Shown: positions 52,525-61,172 of the stretch, one piece after another
Numbering within the stretch: the stretch's first letter is position 1
Layout: each line of letters starts with the position of its first letter
From: Marinobacter manganoxydans MnI7-9
GTDB taxonomy: Bacteria > Pseudomonadota > Gammaproteobacteria > Pseudomonadales > Oleiphilaceae
NCBI RefSeq assembly: GCF_000235625.1
Contig: NZ_AGTR01000034.1
Span: 62,001-126,000 of the forward strand
Length of the DNA: 64,000 nucleotides
Reading direction: 5' to 3'
Made by a program: the position numbers and the translations under genes
The notes under the pieces: generated by a model
The model's database searches: none
Told to the model about the DNA's origin: nothing
The model's input: the letters and a program-made list of their open reading frames with translations, nothing else

Positions 52525-53928
52525 CTACTCTCCGGGAACTTCTGCCTCCGTACCAATGTGGTAGGCGGCAAAACCGGCCATCACTACCTGGTCCACGGCC
52601 ATACCGATAACCCGGCCATCGGTGGTGGACCGGATGGGGTGCTGGGCATTGGTGATCGGATCGGACACGTAACCGAGAATCTCCCCTTCCGATACGCTGG
52701 CCCCCAACTCAATTTCGCTGAACAGAATCCCGCCGTGGTCCGCGCGGATCCAGTCGGAATCGTAGTAGACAGGCTCCGGATCGCCCCACACGAACATCCG
52801 GGAGATCATGCCCTGACGCTCCATCAGGCTGGTTAGGCTGTTCACGCCGGCACCGATCTGATGCTGCTGTATACGGTGGGATTCGCCGGCTTCCAGGGTG
52901 ACGGTGCGAATACCGGCTTCCACAGCAGCGGTGCGCAACATGCCCGCAGAACCGGAGCTGTGAACCACCGCCATGCGGTCAAAGCCCCGGGTGAATTCCG
53001 CCACGTCCGGGTTGTTCATGTCGGCGCGAAGCTGCGGCAGGTTGGTGCGCTTCAGTGAGCCGGTGTGGATGTCCACCAGCATGTCGCACTTGCGAATCAC
53101 GTTCTCGAACAGTGAATGGGCAATCCGGTCGGCCAGGCTGCCATCGGGGCTGCCCGGGAAATGCCGGTTGAGGTCCCGGCGATCGGGCAGGTAACGACTG
53201 CCCTGCTGGAATCCCGGCAGGTTCACAATCGGCACACCCACGACCGTGCCCGACAGCTTCTCCGGGTTCAGGTCATACATGGTCTGGCGGATGATCTCGA
53301 TGCCATTCAACTCATCCCCGTGAACTGCCCCGGTGAGGCACAGCGTCGGGCCGGCGTTGATGCCGTTGACCACCAGAACCGGGGTTGTCTGGGACAGCCC
53401 GGCAATCTGAATGCCGGGGGTCCAGGCCAGGCGGGTAGACGTGCCGGGCAGGACATCATTGTCCAGCAGCGTGAAGACCTCGCCTTCGCGAATCTCGGGC
53501 TCCGGCTCCGGCTCCGGCTCCGGCTCGGGTTCGGCCACCGCTTCGGTTGCCATGACCTCGGATTCTGCGGCATCTGCATCGGTATCTCCGGGCGCTGAAA
53601 CCTGTGCCTCCGGTGGCGGCGCAACCTGCTTGAGATCGATGTTCGGGGCTACCTTGCGGGAACCGGCCGAGGGCGTATCGATACCGGCTCCGCCCTGTGG
53701 GACTGCCGGCTGACGGGCTGTATTGTTCTTCCCTTTGGTCTGCAGAGGGGCCGAATGCTCAACGTCCTCGACGCTCTCGTCCTCGGCCAGTTCCGCGATC
53801 AGCACTTCGGATTTTTTGCTGGCCTTTGCCGAATCGGTTTCGGCCAGAACAGGTGCCGACAGCCAGGGTATGACCAGGCCAATCAGCAGGATCCGGGGGG
53901 ACGGTTTTTGAAGCCGCTCAAACAGCAT
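52525..53928 (-). CDS. Exported succinylglutamate desuccinylase/aspartoacylase-type M14 hydrolase with EP linker
   Basis: The 467-residue protein has a signal or anchor segment (ILLIGLVIPWLSAPVLA), a long low-complexity acidic region with an EPEPEPEPEPEPE run near 135-147, and an M14-type zinc domain with VHGDELNGIE and VDIHTGSLK as metal-binding motifs. A C-terminal beta domain with YVSDPITN follows. Family members remove acyl groups from amino acids or cleave small peptides; the exported location suggests an envelope substrate. The EP linker resembles periplasm-spanning spacers. Confidence 0.85.
   Translation of the reverse strand: MLFERLQKPSPRILLIGLVIPWLSAPVLAETDSAKASKKSEVLIAELAEDESVEDVEHSAPLQTKGKNNTARQPAVPQGGAGIDTPSAGSRKVAPNIDLKQVAPPPEAQVSAPGDTDADAAESEVMATEAVAEPEPEPEPEPEPEIREGEVFTLLDNDVLPGTSTRLAWTPGIQIAGLSQTTPVLVVNGINAGPTLCLTGAVHGDELNGIEIIRQTMYDLNPEKLSGTVVGVPIVNLPGFQQGSRYLPDRRDLNRHFPGSPDGSLADRIAHSLFENVIRKCDMLVDIHTGSLKRTNLPQLRADMNNPDVAEFTRGFDRMAVVHSSGSAGMLRTAAVEAGIRTVTLEAGESHRIQQHQIGAGVNSLTSLMERQGMISRMFVWGDPEPVYYDSDWIRADHGGILFSEIELGASVSEGEILGYVSDPITNAQHPIRSTTDGRVIGMAVDQVVMAGFAAYHIGTEAEVPGE
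53498..53521. repeat. GGCTCC tandem repeat encoding the EP linker
   Basis: Four perfect copies of GGCTCC (24 bases) followed by variant copies. On the minus strand they encode Glu-Pro pairs. The repeat is in frame, so slippage would add or remove EP pairs and change linker length without a frameshift. Confidence 0.85.
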
Positions 53929-54119
53929 ATTTCCTCACGGTTCGTCAGTGTGCGCTCAAGGATAGAGTGCCTCTGGCGGTCATGAATACTGCTGTGACAA
54001 AGGTTTAATGCCACTTTCATGAAATCCGGGCAAGTTATAACGAAAACAGTTATACGCCGGAAAAGTGATTAAAAATATGGGTGTTTTGCGAAATCCCGTG
54101 TGCTTTCGTTACTCCCGCG

Positions 54120-55757
54120 TTAGCTGTCGTGTACGACATGCCACAGATCGTCCTCCCGGAACGCCCTGTGCTCCGCCTCCAGCTTCAGTAAATGCGCCAG
54201 GGCTGACCGTGCCGCAAGGCCGTGGATGGCGGCCGGAACATCGTCATAGGCTTTTGCGGTAAGAGCTTTCAGGTCTACAGGAGCCAGGGCTTCCAGCGCG
54301 CGGGCCACCTTGTGCTCACGGGACAGACGGTGGGTGATCAGGAAATCGATCACCGCTTCGGGATGCCCCATCAGAAAGCCGTGTGCTGGCGCAATGTAGC
54401 GAATGGATTCGGCCAGCAACTCGTAGAGCGACTCGATGTAGGCCTTCATGTCGCCGTCCGGCGGATTAATGACCACCGTTGAGCCCTGCATGATGTGGTC
54501 ACCGGAAAACAGCAGCTTCTGGTCGACCAGCAGAAAACACAGATGGTTCGAGGCATGACCCGGGGTATGAAGCACCTTCAGGAGCCCGGCTTCGGTCACA
54601 ATCAGATCACCGTGCTCCGGTTCATCATCGGCCCGGAAGGTCTGGTCCTGGCCGGCACCCGGGGGCGCCGGCCAACCGAACACCCGGCAACCGGTGCGCT
54701 CTTTCAGGGCCGCAACCGCCGGCGAATGATCCTGGTGCGTGTGGGTAACCACAACCTGATCAATCACCCCACCGGTCACCTCCAGAATTCGCTCGATATG
54801 GGACTCGTTGGCGGGGCCGGGGTCGATCACCGTGAAGCGTTCATGGCCCAGAATGTAAGTGTTGGTCCCTGGCCCGGTCATCATCCCCGGGTTGGGCGCC
54901 GTCAGCCGGGTGACACGGGCCGCGACCTCAACCGCCTCTCCGGGATTAATCTCCGCCCGGGTCGAGCCTTCACCTTCCGGATCCAGCTTCGCGGCCTCAT
55001 CATAGGCCGGCGCTCCCGGCTCCAGCGTCACCGGCTTACCCTTTTTGACCGCCGGCCAGGGCTGGTTGGGGTAGGGCTCGGGCGGGTTGGCGTGGGCATA
55101 GCGCATCAGCGCATCGGTGGTCTCGAACCCGTTCAGCACCCGCAACGTCCGAATCGTTGGCAACCCCAGCAACCGCTGGCCGTTCCGATGATCCTCAAGG
55201 GCCTGTTCCGGGCGGATCCAGACATGATCGATGGTTTCGATACCGTCGTGCCCGGCCAATTGACCTTCCGGAGCGGGCGTCACGAAAAACCGTGTATCGA
55301 AACGCCTCGGCGGCCCCGGCGGCGTAATCCAGTGGCCGAGATAGGCAAGCCTGTCCAGCGGAAGCGCCAAGCCGTGCTTTTTGCACAGACTGGCCAGAGA
55401 CAGATCGCCGTCGAACACCGACCTCCGATCCGCATGGGCCGGATGATCCCCGGATATCGGGTTGCCCTGTTTATCCACCGCAACCAGAACCCCGGACTCC
55501 TCAAAACACTCCCGAACCGCCGCCAACATATAGTCCGCGCCGCCTTCATCGACACTCATGGTCTGACTGATCTCGGCGTCTCCGGGCCCGATAATATGGT
55601 CCTGCCCGTGAGTTTCGTTTTCCTCGACTCGCCCGCCAGGGAATACAAAATAGCCGGGCATAAACACGGCGTCCCAGGTGCGTTGCAGCAGCAGGACTTC
55701 AAGGCCTTCGGCTGTATCTCGAACCAGAACCAAGGTGGCAGCAGGGCGAATATCCAT
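54120..55757 (-). CDS. Nudix hydrolase fused to a metallo-beta-lactamase-fold hydrolase
   Basis: In this 545-residue protein the first 230 residues form a Nudix domain: FVFPGGRVEENE and AAVRECFEESGV are the two halves of the Nudix box, with a long insert between them. Residues about 270-500 form an LACTB2-like metallo-beta-lactamase domain with VVTHTHQDHSPAV, LHTPGHASNHLCF and FSGDHIMQGS, followed by a winged-helix-like tail. Nudix enzymes often act on CoA or nucleotide diphosphates and LACTB2 proteins on RNA or thioesters; the joint substrate is unknown. Element R4 is 54 bases upstream of the start. Confidence 0.9.
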   Translation of the reverse strand: MDIRPAATLVLVRDTAEGLEVLLLQRTWDAVFMPGYFVFPGGRVEENETHGQDHIIGPGDAEISQTMSVDEGGADYMLAAVRECFEESGVLVAVDKQGNPISGDHPAHADRRSVFDGDLSLASLCKKHGLALPLDRLAYLGHWITPPGPPRRFDTRFFVTPAPEGQLAGHDGIETIDHVWIRPEQALEDHRNGQRLLGLPTIRTLRVLNGFETTDALMRYAHANPPEPYPNQPWPAVKKGKPVTLEPGAPAYDEAAKLDPEGEGSTRAEINPGEAVEVAARVTRLTAPNPGMMTGPGTNTYILGHERFTVIDPGPANESHIERILEVTGGVIDQVVVTHTHQDHSPAVAALKERTGCRVFGWPAPPGAGQDQTFRADDEPEHGDLIVTEAGLLKVLHTPGHASNHLCFLLVDQKLLFSGDHIMQGSTVVINPPDGDMKAYIESLYELLAESIRYIAPAHGFLMGHPEAVIDFLITHRLSREHKVARALEALAPVDLKALTAKAYDDVPAAIHGLAARSALAHLLKLEAEHRAFREDDLWHVVHDS

Positions 55758-55810
55758 AAAACTCCATCTTCAAATATTTATTGTCAGTGCGCGGGAGTGA
55801 TACGAACGAT

Positions 55811-55914
55811 GGCAGGGAAGGGCTTTCCAAAACTGTCTGTCGCCAGGGATGGCGACAGTCAAGCGTCACATGGACGTGCCGCAAGGAGCGTGTTTTGGAA
55901 AGCCCTTCCCTGCC
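55811..55914 (+). repeat. Palindromic element R4 (type A, GGA strand plus)
   Basis: The outer arms at 55811-55833 and 55892-55914 are complementary over 23 bases without mismatch, and can be extended with two mismatches. The inner hairpins are CTGTCGCC-AGGGAT-GGCGACAG and CAC-ATGGAC-GTG. It lies in the divergent region between the Nudix/MBL and thioesterase genes. Confidence 0.85.
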
Positions 55915-56049
55915 GTCGCTCCACCAAAACCATCGGCGCGGAGGTCTCATAGCAAGATAACCGATTTGGGACTGGGCGTCTTGAGATGAACACTAAAGTC
56001 GAACAGCGTATGATTTGCCCCAAGATACCCAGTGAAAACAGGAACCCCC

Positions 56050-56475
56050 GTGGCCCGAATCAAACTCTCCTTCCCGGACGACGTCTTCTGCTTCGAAACC
56101 AGAATGCCCGTCAGAATCACCGACATCAACGGCGCCAACCACCTCGGCAACGACGCCCTGATCTCGATGCTCTCCGAAGCCCGGGCCCAGTTCCTGGTCA
56201 GTTACGGTATCCAGGAAGCGAGCAAAGACGGCACCGGCATTATCGTTACCGACCTGGCCACCATGTACCAGTCGGAATCCTTCTTCCCGGAAATGCTGCG
56301 TTTTGAAGTGGGTCTGATGGACTTCAACAAGTATGGCGGGGATTTCGTGTTCCGGGTCACCAAGGCCGAGAGCGGCCAGCCGGTGGCACTGGCCAAATAC
56401 GGATTCGTCTTCTTCAACTACCACCGCAAGGAAGTGGTGCCGGTACCCGAGAGCTTCCGCTCACGCTTTGCCTGA
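56050..56475 (+). CDS. Hot-dog fold acyl-CoA thioesterase (4HBT type)
   Basis: The 141-residue protein has the 4HBT pattern: VRITDINGANHLGNDALISML with the catalytic Asp/His region, RAQFLVSYGI, ATMYQSESFFPEMLRFE and ALAKYGFVFFNYHRKE. It probably hydrolyses an acyl-CoA thioester. The start is taken as GTG 56050, with AGGAA upstream; an in-frame GTG at 56032 is the alternative. The 3' end overlaps the convergent MATE gene by 15 bases. Confidence 0.87.
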   Translation: MARIKLSFPDDVFCFETRMPVRITDINGANHLGNDALISMLSEARAQFLVSYGIQEASKDGTGIIVTDLATMYQSESFFPEMLRFEVGLMDFNKYGGDFVFRVTKAESGQPVALAKYGFVFFNYHRKEVVPVPESFRSRFA

Positions 56476-57870
56476 GGCGAGCTCCGCCTTCAAACGCGTC
56501 ATGCCGGCCCGGTAGAAGCTGTAAGCCATGGCGCCGGCGAACAGATTGCCCACCAGCGCACCACTCATAAGGCCATAGACCCCGTTGATCTGGCTACCGA
56601 TCCAGAGCAGGGGCAGGAAACACAGGAACAGGCGCAGGGTGGAGACCAGCAGGGCCCGCATCGCCAGGCCGAGGGCATTGCACACCGACACCATCAGCAT
56701 GCATACGCCCAGACCGCTGTAGCTGAGCGGTACCCGCACCAGATAGCCGGCCAGAACCTCCTGCACATCACTGTCGCTGGAGAACAGCTCAGACACCAAC
56801 CCGGAAGCGACCACCCAGGTCAGGCCAATGGCCAGTTGCCAGACCACCACAAACCGGACCGCAAGACGTACCAGTTTACGAATCTGCTCGATATCGCCGG
56901 CACCCAGCATGCGGCCAATCATCGGCGGCATCGACATGGTCAGGGCCAACACCACCACAATGGAGAAAAATTCCAGGCGGGTACCCAGACCCCAGGCGGC
57001 GACGGCGGCGGAGCCAAAGCCGGCCACGAGGGCCGTCGCCAGCATGGCCGAGACAGCCGGCATCAGCTGGCTCACCATGGCGGGGGCCATAATGCCGTTG
57101 AGCTGTTTCAGGGCGTTCCACAGGGCAAGCTCGCGCAGGTCGAACCGGATCCAGCGGCGTTTGAGAAGTTTCGGATAGATCACCAGACAGCCGATTCCGA
57201 ACGAGGTAATGGTCGCCCAGGCGGCGCCGGGTAGTCCCCAGCCGAAAACAAAGATGTAGAGCGGGTCCAGGGCGATGTTGGTCAGACTCGTGGCCACCAT
57301 CATGTACCCGGGCAATTTGGTATCGCCGTGGGAGCGGCACACGCTGTAGCCGAAGTACAGGAAGGCTCCGGTCCAGGCGGCCATCAGCCAGGGAACCCAG
57401 TACTGCCGGATCAGCGGCAGAAGTGAGTCTTCCGCGCCAAGGGCGGTCATGATGGGCCCCTGCAGAAACCAAAGCGCCACGCAGATGACAAAAACGAGGC
57501 TGCCGCCAACGGTAATGATCAGGCCGCCCAGCCGGAAGGCGCGCAGTTCATCGCCGGCACCCAGGGTGCGGGATACGATCGCTGTGGTGGCGATCCCCAG
57601 ACCCACCTGAAGGCCGATGATCAGTTGCTGCATCGGCAAGGTGAAACCCAGGGCTGCCAGCGGATCACGACCCAGCTGACCCACGAAGGCACTGTCGGCC
57701 AGCTGGAAGGTCATCAGGGACAGCACCCCGAAGAGCATGGGCCAGGTCATGCTGTAGAGCTGGCGGGCCAGGGATGGGTTTTGGGTGGTGGTCTGCACGG
57801 GGTGTTGTGGGCCTTCGGTTAGGATTCGGGCTTTGGGCGGGGATTCTAACAGGTTCTGGTTTTGGAGCAT
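56461..57870 (-). CDS. MATE-family efflux transporter
   Basis: The protein has twelve membrane segments and the MATE pattern: SMTWPMLFGVLSLMTFQLAD, FVGQLGRDPLAALGFTLPM, ATTAIVSRTLGAGDELRA and GAWATITSFGIGC-type sequence. It exports drugs or organic cations by Na+ or H+ antiport. The start is uncertain: the ATG at 57870 directly abuts element R5 and has no ribosome-binding site, and a GTG at 57798 (MQTTTQNPSLARQLYS) is a good alternative. With the longer start the length is 469. Confidence 0.88.
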   Translation of the reverse strand: MLQNQNLLESPPKARILTEGPQHPVQTTTQNPSLARQLYSMTWPMLFGVLSLMTFQLADSAFVGQLGRDPLAALGFTLPMQQLIIGLQVGLGIATTAIVSRTLGAGDELRAFRLGGLIITVGGSLVFVICVALWFLQGPIMTALGAEDSLLPLIRQYWVPWLMAAWTGAFLYFGYSVCRSHGDTKLPGYMMVATSLTNIALDPLYIFVFGWGLPGAAWATITSFGIGCLVIYPKLLKRRWIRFDLRELALWNALKQLNGIMAPAMVSQLMPAVSAMLATALVAGFGSAAVAAWGLGTRLEFFSIVVVLALTMSMPPMIGRMLGAGDIEQIRKLVRLAVRFVVVWQLAIGLTWVVASGLVSELFSSDSDVQEVLAGYLVRVPLSYSGLGVCMLMVSVCNALGLAMRALLVSTLRLFLCFLPLLWIGSQINGVYGLMSGALVGNLFAGAMAYSFYRAGMTRLKAELASGKA

Positions 57871-57981
57871 GCAGTCGGCTGGGGGCGGGCTTCTGAAACA
57901 CGCTGTGAATACATCCCTGTACGCTCGGCTCCGCCATCCATGGCTCCGCACGGTTTCAGAAGCCCGCCCCCATCCAACTGC
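57871..57981 (-). repeat. Palindromic element R5 (type B, GGA strand minus)
   Basis: The outer arms at 57871-57899 and 57953-57981 are complementary over 29 bases with two mismatches. On the minus strand the loops are ATGGAT and AGGGAT. GTACAGGGATGT (57922 down to 57911) matches the CsrA/RsmA SELEX consensus RUACARGGAUGU at all 12 bases. It fills the gap between tpx and the MATE gene; the GGA strand is the sense strand of both. Confidence 0.88.
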
Positions 57982-58026
57982 CCCGAAAACCGGTGATATG
58001 TCCGGCGCTCAGGGCGATAAGAAGCG

Positions 58027-58524
58027 TTACAGCACCTTCAGCGCCGCATCGTAATCCGGCTCATCCTTGATCTCATCAACCAGCTGGCTGTGGATGACCT
58101 TGTCGTTCTCATCCAGTACGACCACCGCCCTGGCGCAGAGACCGGCGAGGGGGCCATCCTGAATGGCAACGCCGTAGTCCTGCTGGAAGCTGTAGTTCCG
58201 GAAGGTGGAGAGGGTTTCGACGTTTTTCAGGCCTTCGGCGCCGCAGAACCGGGCGGCGGCGAAAGGCAGGTCGGCGGAGACGACCAGGACCACGGTGTTG
58301 TCCAGGCTGCCAGCCTTTTCGTTGAATTTCCGGGTGGAGGCGGCGCAGACGCCGGTGTCGATGCTGGGGATGATGTTCAGGATTTTGCGTTTGCCGGCCC
58401 AGTTGTCGAGTTTGACTTCTTCCAGCCCGCTGTTGGTGAGGGTAAAGGGAGGCGCGTTGTCGCCTGTCTCGGGAAATTTGCCGCTCAGTTCAATGGGATT
58501 GCCGTCCAGATTAACGCTGCTCAT
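58027..58524 (-). CDS. tpx: Thiol peroxidase Tpx
   Basis: Tpx is an atypical 2-Cys peroxiredoxin preferring alkyl hydroperoxides, reduced by thioredoxin. The 165 residues show the peroxidatic Cys in [16 protein letters not shown] and the resolving Cys in AARFCGAEG, plus [15 protein letters not shown] at the start. E. coli Tpx is 168 residues. It is flanked by R5 and R6 and is the third peroxiredoxin type in the window. Confidence 0.96.
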   Translation of the reverse strand: MSSVNLDGNPIELSGKFPETGDNAPPFTLTNSGLEEVKLDNWAGKRKILNIIPSIDTGVCAASTRKFNEKAGSLDNTVVLVVSADLPFAAARFCGAEGLKNVETLSTFRNYSFQQDYGVAIQDGPLAGLCARAVVVLDENDKVIHSQLVDEIKDEPDYDAALKVL

Positions 58525-58612
58525 GGTATTTGCTCCTCGGTGTCTGGTTTAGAGTCTTACGTACTCTGTGTAGACCACTTTGGATGATTTTGCCTGTTCG
58601 CTTTGGCGGTTG

Positions 58613-58724
58613 GGCTGATGCGGGAGGGCTTTTCAAAACACGCTCCTTGCGGCACGTCCCTGTGACGCTTGGCTGTCGCCATCCATGGCGACAGACAGTT
58701 TTGGAAAGCCCTCCCGCATCAGCC
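58613..58724 (-). repeat. Palindromic element R6 (type A, GGA strand minus)
   Basis: The outer arms at 58613-58639 and 58698-58724 are complementary over 27 bases with one mismatch. On the minus strand the inner hairpins are CTGTCGCC-ATGGAT-GGCGACAG and CAC-AGGGAC-GTG. It lies between the MFS gene and tpx, both on the minus strand, so the GGA strand would be transcribed by read-through from the MFS gene. Confidence 0.85.
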
Positions 58725-58763
58725 TCCTAGCATCAGAGTCTTTTCCCCTGAGGCCATTAGACT

Positions 58764-59984
58764 TCAATTACTGGTTATTGATTGTGGTTCGAAACCTTTC
58801 GCAGGATAACGTTGAACCAGCACCAGATAACAGGCCATCGCGAGTGCTGCGCAGGCGGCAATGATCAAGGCCATGACCAGTGAGGTGCCATCGTGCAGGT
58901 GGCCGACCAGCATGCCGGCAATAGCGGCGACGGCCATCTGGGTGAAGCCGAACAGGGCCGAGGCGGAGCCGGCCATGGTGGGGAAGTTCGCCAGGGCGCC
59001 GGCCATGGTCTGGGGCAGGACCATCCCGGTGCCGATCATGAACAGGGCCTGAGGCAAAATGACGGCCCAGACGTTGAACACTTCACTCAGTGCCAGCACG
59101 GCCATCAGGCTGCCGCCAGCCACGGCAATGATCAGGCCGCGTACAAGGATCTGGTCCGGCACCAGGCGACGGCCGAGACGGACGGCGGTCAGGTTGCCAA
59201 CAATGTAGCCGGCCACCATGCAGGCAAAGTACAGACCGAACTGTTCTGTCGGCACTTCCAGGAAATCAATCAGCACGAACGAAGAGCCCGACAGGAAGGC
59301 GAACAGGCCGGAGAAAATCAGGGCATTGGTCAGGGTGTAGCCCAGGAAGCTGATGTCTTTCGCAATTGTGCGGTAGTTCCGCAGCAGGCTGCCGATTTTC
59401 AGGGACTGGCGATGCTCCGGACGCATGGGCTCGGGAATACCAAAGGCAACCACCACGGCCATCACCAGGGCGTAGCCACCCAGAGCCAGGAATACCGAAG
59501 CCCAACCCAGGCTGGCCGTCAACAGGCCACCGATGGTCGGCGCGACCGCCGGAGCCAGGGCCATGATACTGGCCAGGATAGCCAGGATTTTGGCGGCTTC
59601 GCGGGGCGTATAGATATCCCGAATGGCCGCCCGACCCAGAACCGGCCCGGCAGAACCGCCAAGGGCCTGCAGGAAACGGAACAGAATCAGTGTTTCGATG
59701 TTCGTCGCCAGTGCGCAGCCAATACTGGCAATGGCAAAAAGCACGAAACCACCAATCATGATCGGTTTGCGACCAAAACGGTCCGCCAACGGACCGCAAA
59801 CCAGCTGAGCAATGGCAAAGCCGACCATATACAGACTCAGCGTCAGCTGAACCTGATCGGTACCGGTGCCAAAGTCTGAACCAATCTGAGGCAGTGCCGG
59901 CAGATACATGTCCGTTGCCAGCGGCCCAAGGGCCACAGCGGCGGCAAGAAGTATCGTTGTCCAGACACTGGTCAAAGTCAGCAT
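58764..59984 (-). CDS. MFS drug-resistance transporter, Bcr/CflA type
   Basis: The 406-residue protein has twelve membrane segments and Bcr/CflA marks: LGPLATDMYLPALPQIGSDF in helix 1, GPLADRFGRKPIMIGGFVLF (motif A) and RAAIRDIYTPREAAK. It exports drugs or metabolites by H+ antiport. The LysR gene upstream on the same strand may regulate it. R6 lies 40 bases past its stop and R7 47 bases before its start. Confidence 0.92.
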   Translation of the reverse strand: MLTLTSVWTTILLAAAVALGPLATDMYLPALPQIGSDFGTGTDQVQLTLSLYMVGFAIAQLVCGPLADRFGRKPIMIGGFVLFAIASIGCALATNIETLILFRFLQALGGSAGPVLGRAAIRDIYTPREAAKILAILASIMALAPAVAPTIGGLLTASLGWASVFLALGGYALVMAVVVAFGIPEPMRPEHRQSLKIGSLLRNYRTIAKDISFLGYTLTNALIFSGLFAFLSGSSFVLIDFLEVPTEQFGLYFACMVAGYIVGNLTAVRLGRRLVPDQILVRGLIIAVAGGSLMAVLALSEVFNVWAVILPQALFMIGTGMVLPQTMAGALANFPTMAGSASALFGFTQMAVAAIAGMLVGHLHDGTSLVMALIIAACAALAMACYLVLVQRYPAKGFEPQSITSN

Positions 59985-60030
59985 GTGTTTCCTAATGCGT
60001 TTTCAGAGAGTTACCGAAAGAGTAACGACA

Positions 60031-60140
60031 GGTCAGGTTGGGAAAGGCTTTCCAAAACTGTAGAGGGCCAAGGATGGCCCGAAACAAGCGCACATGGATG
60101 TGCTCGTAGCGTGTTTTGGAAAGCCTTTCCCAACCTGGCC
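60031..60140 (+). repeat. Palindromic element R7 (variant type A, GGA strand plus)
   Basis: The outer arms at 60031-60058 and 60113-60140 are complementary over 28 bases with one mismatch. The internal stems differ from all other copies (GGGCC-AAGGAT-GGCCC and GCAC-ATGGAT-GTGC), yet both hairpins and both ANGGAT loops are kept. This is the strongest single case of compensatory change. The GGA strand is antisense to both neighbouring genes. Confidence 0.83.
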
Positions 60141-60227
60141 GACCGCCGAGTAATGGCAGTCTAGGTGAGAGGAGGTAAGAAGATAACGCCAGCAAAGCTC
60201 ATACAACCTATGAGCAAAACTAATTGA

Positions 60228-61139
60228 TTAACTTTTAAGACCGTTGAGGGTAGCGGCAACGGCATTCACCTGGTTGCGCAGCCACTTGTGGGCGGGATCG
60301 TTCTGATTGCGGCGGTGCCACAGCATTAGCAGGGTAAAGGGTTTGAAATCAAAAGGTAGCGGAACCCAGGCGAAGTCCCGGAGTAAGTGTTTGCTCATGC
60401 CCTCCGGGGCCGTAGCAAGCATATCTGTTCCGCGGAGGAACTCCGGTAGGCCGGAGAAGTTGGAGACCGTCACCACATTGCGACGAACCAGACCACGGGT
60501 GTCCATGGCGGTTTCCACAGTCGGTTTTTCGCCGGTGGCGAACAACAGGGCAATGTGGTCTGCCTTAAGGTATTCCGGCAGATCCGCTGGCGGTTTCCGG
60601 TGTTCAGGATCATAGAACACCACCATGCGATCGGCCATCAGGCCCCGCTGCATAATGTCCGTCGCCTCCGGCGCGTGGGGAGAAATCACCAGATCACAGA
60701 CATCCTTCCGCAAAAGGTCTGCCCGAGGAATGCCAGATGGAATCACCTGAAGGCTGATGCCCGGAGCTTCCTGCCGCAACGTTCGCACCAGGCCCGGCAA
60801 AAGCAGGTCCCGCTGGTAGTCATTGGCAGCAATCGTGAAGGTGAACTCTGCCGTGGCGGGACTGAACGGCGGGCCCGAGGACAGCGACTGCAGGTCATCC
60901 AAAATCTGGCGGATATGGGGCCCGGCCTGAAGTGCGTAGCGGGTTGGCACAATGCCGCGCCCGGACTTCACGAACAGGGGGTCGCCCAGGGCCTGGCGCA
61001 GACGTTCCAGCGTGTGACTCACCGCAGACTGGGTAACGCCCAGCCTGACTGCCGCGCGGGACACGCTGCCTTCATCAAGCACCGCCAGAAAGGTGCTGAG
61101 GGCCCGGAAATCCAGGTTGAATGTATCAATCGGGTTCAT
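60228..61139 (-). CDS. LysR-family transcriptional regulator
   Basis: The 303-residue protein has a LysR helix-turn-helix (FLAVLDEGSVSRAAVRLGVTQSAVSHTLERL) and PLFVKSGRGIVPTRYAL, then an effector domain. The layout resembles the NodD/LeuO/NahR group, often regulators of aromatic or xenobiotic genes. It lies upstream of the Bcr-type exporter on the same strand, with R7 between, so control of that exporter is plausible but not shown. Confidence 0.9.
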   Translation of the reverse strand: MNPIDTFNLDFRALSTFLAVLDEGSVSRAAVRLGVTQSAVSHTLERLRQALGDPLFVKSGRGIVPTRYALQAGPHIRQILDDLQSLSSGPPFSPATAEFTFTIAANDYQRDLLLPGLVRTLRQEAPGISLQVIPSGIPRADLLRKDVCDLVISPHAPEATDIMQRGLMADRMVVFYDPEHRKPPADLPEYLKADHIALLFATGEKPTVETAMDTRGLVRRNVVTVSNFSGLPEFLRGTDMLATAPEGMSKHLLRDFAWVPLPFDFKPFTLLMLWHRRNQNDPAHKWLRNQVNAVAATLNGLKS

Positions 61140-61172
61140 GAATGGCAGTGTAACCCGATGCCTGCGGTGGCG

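Noticed and set aside
54495-55952. 485-codon open frame antisense to the Nudix/MBL gene, running through R4
   Set aside because: Opposite a well-supported gene, and its end is translated repeat R4 sequence.
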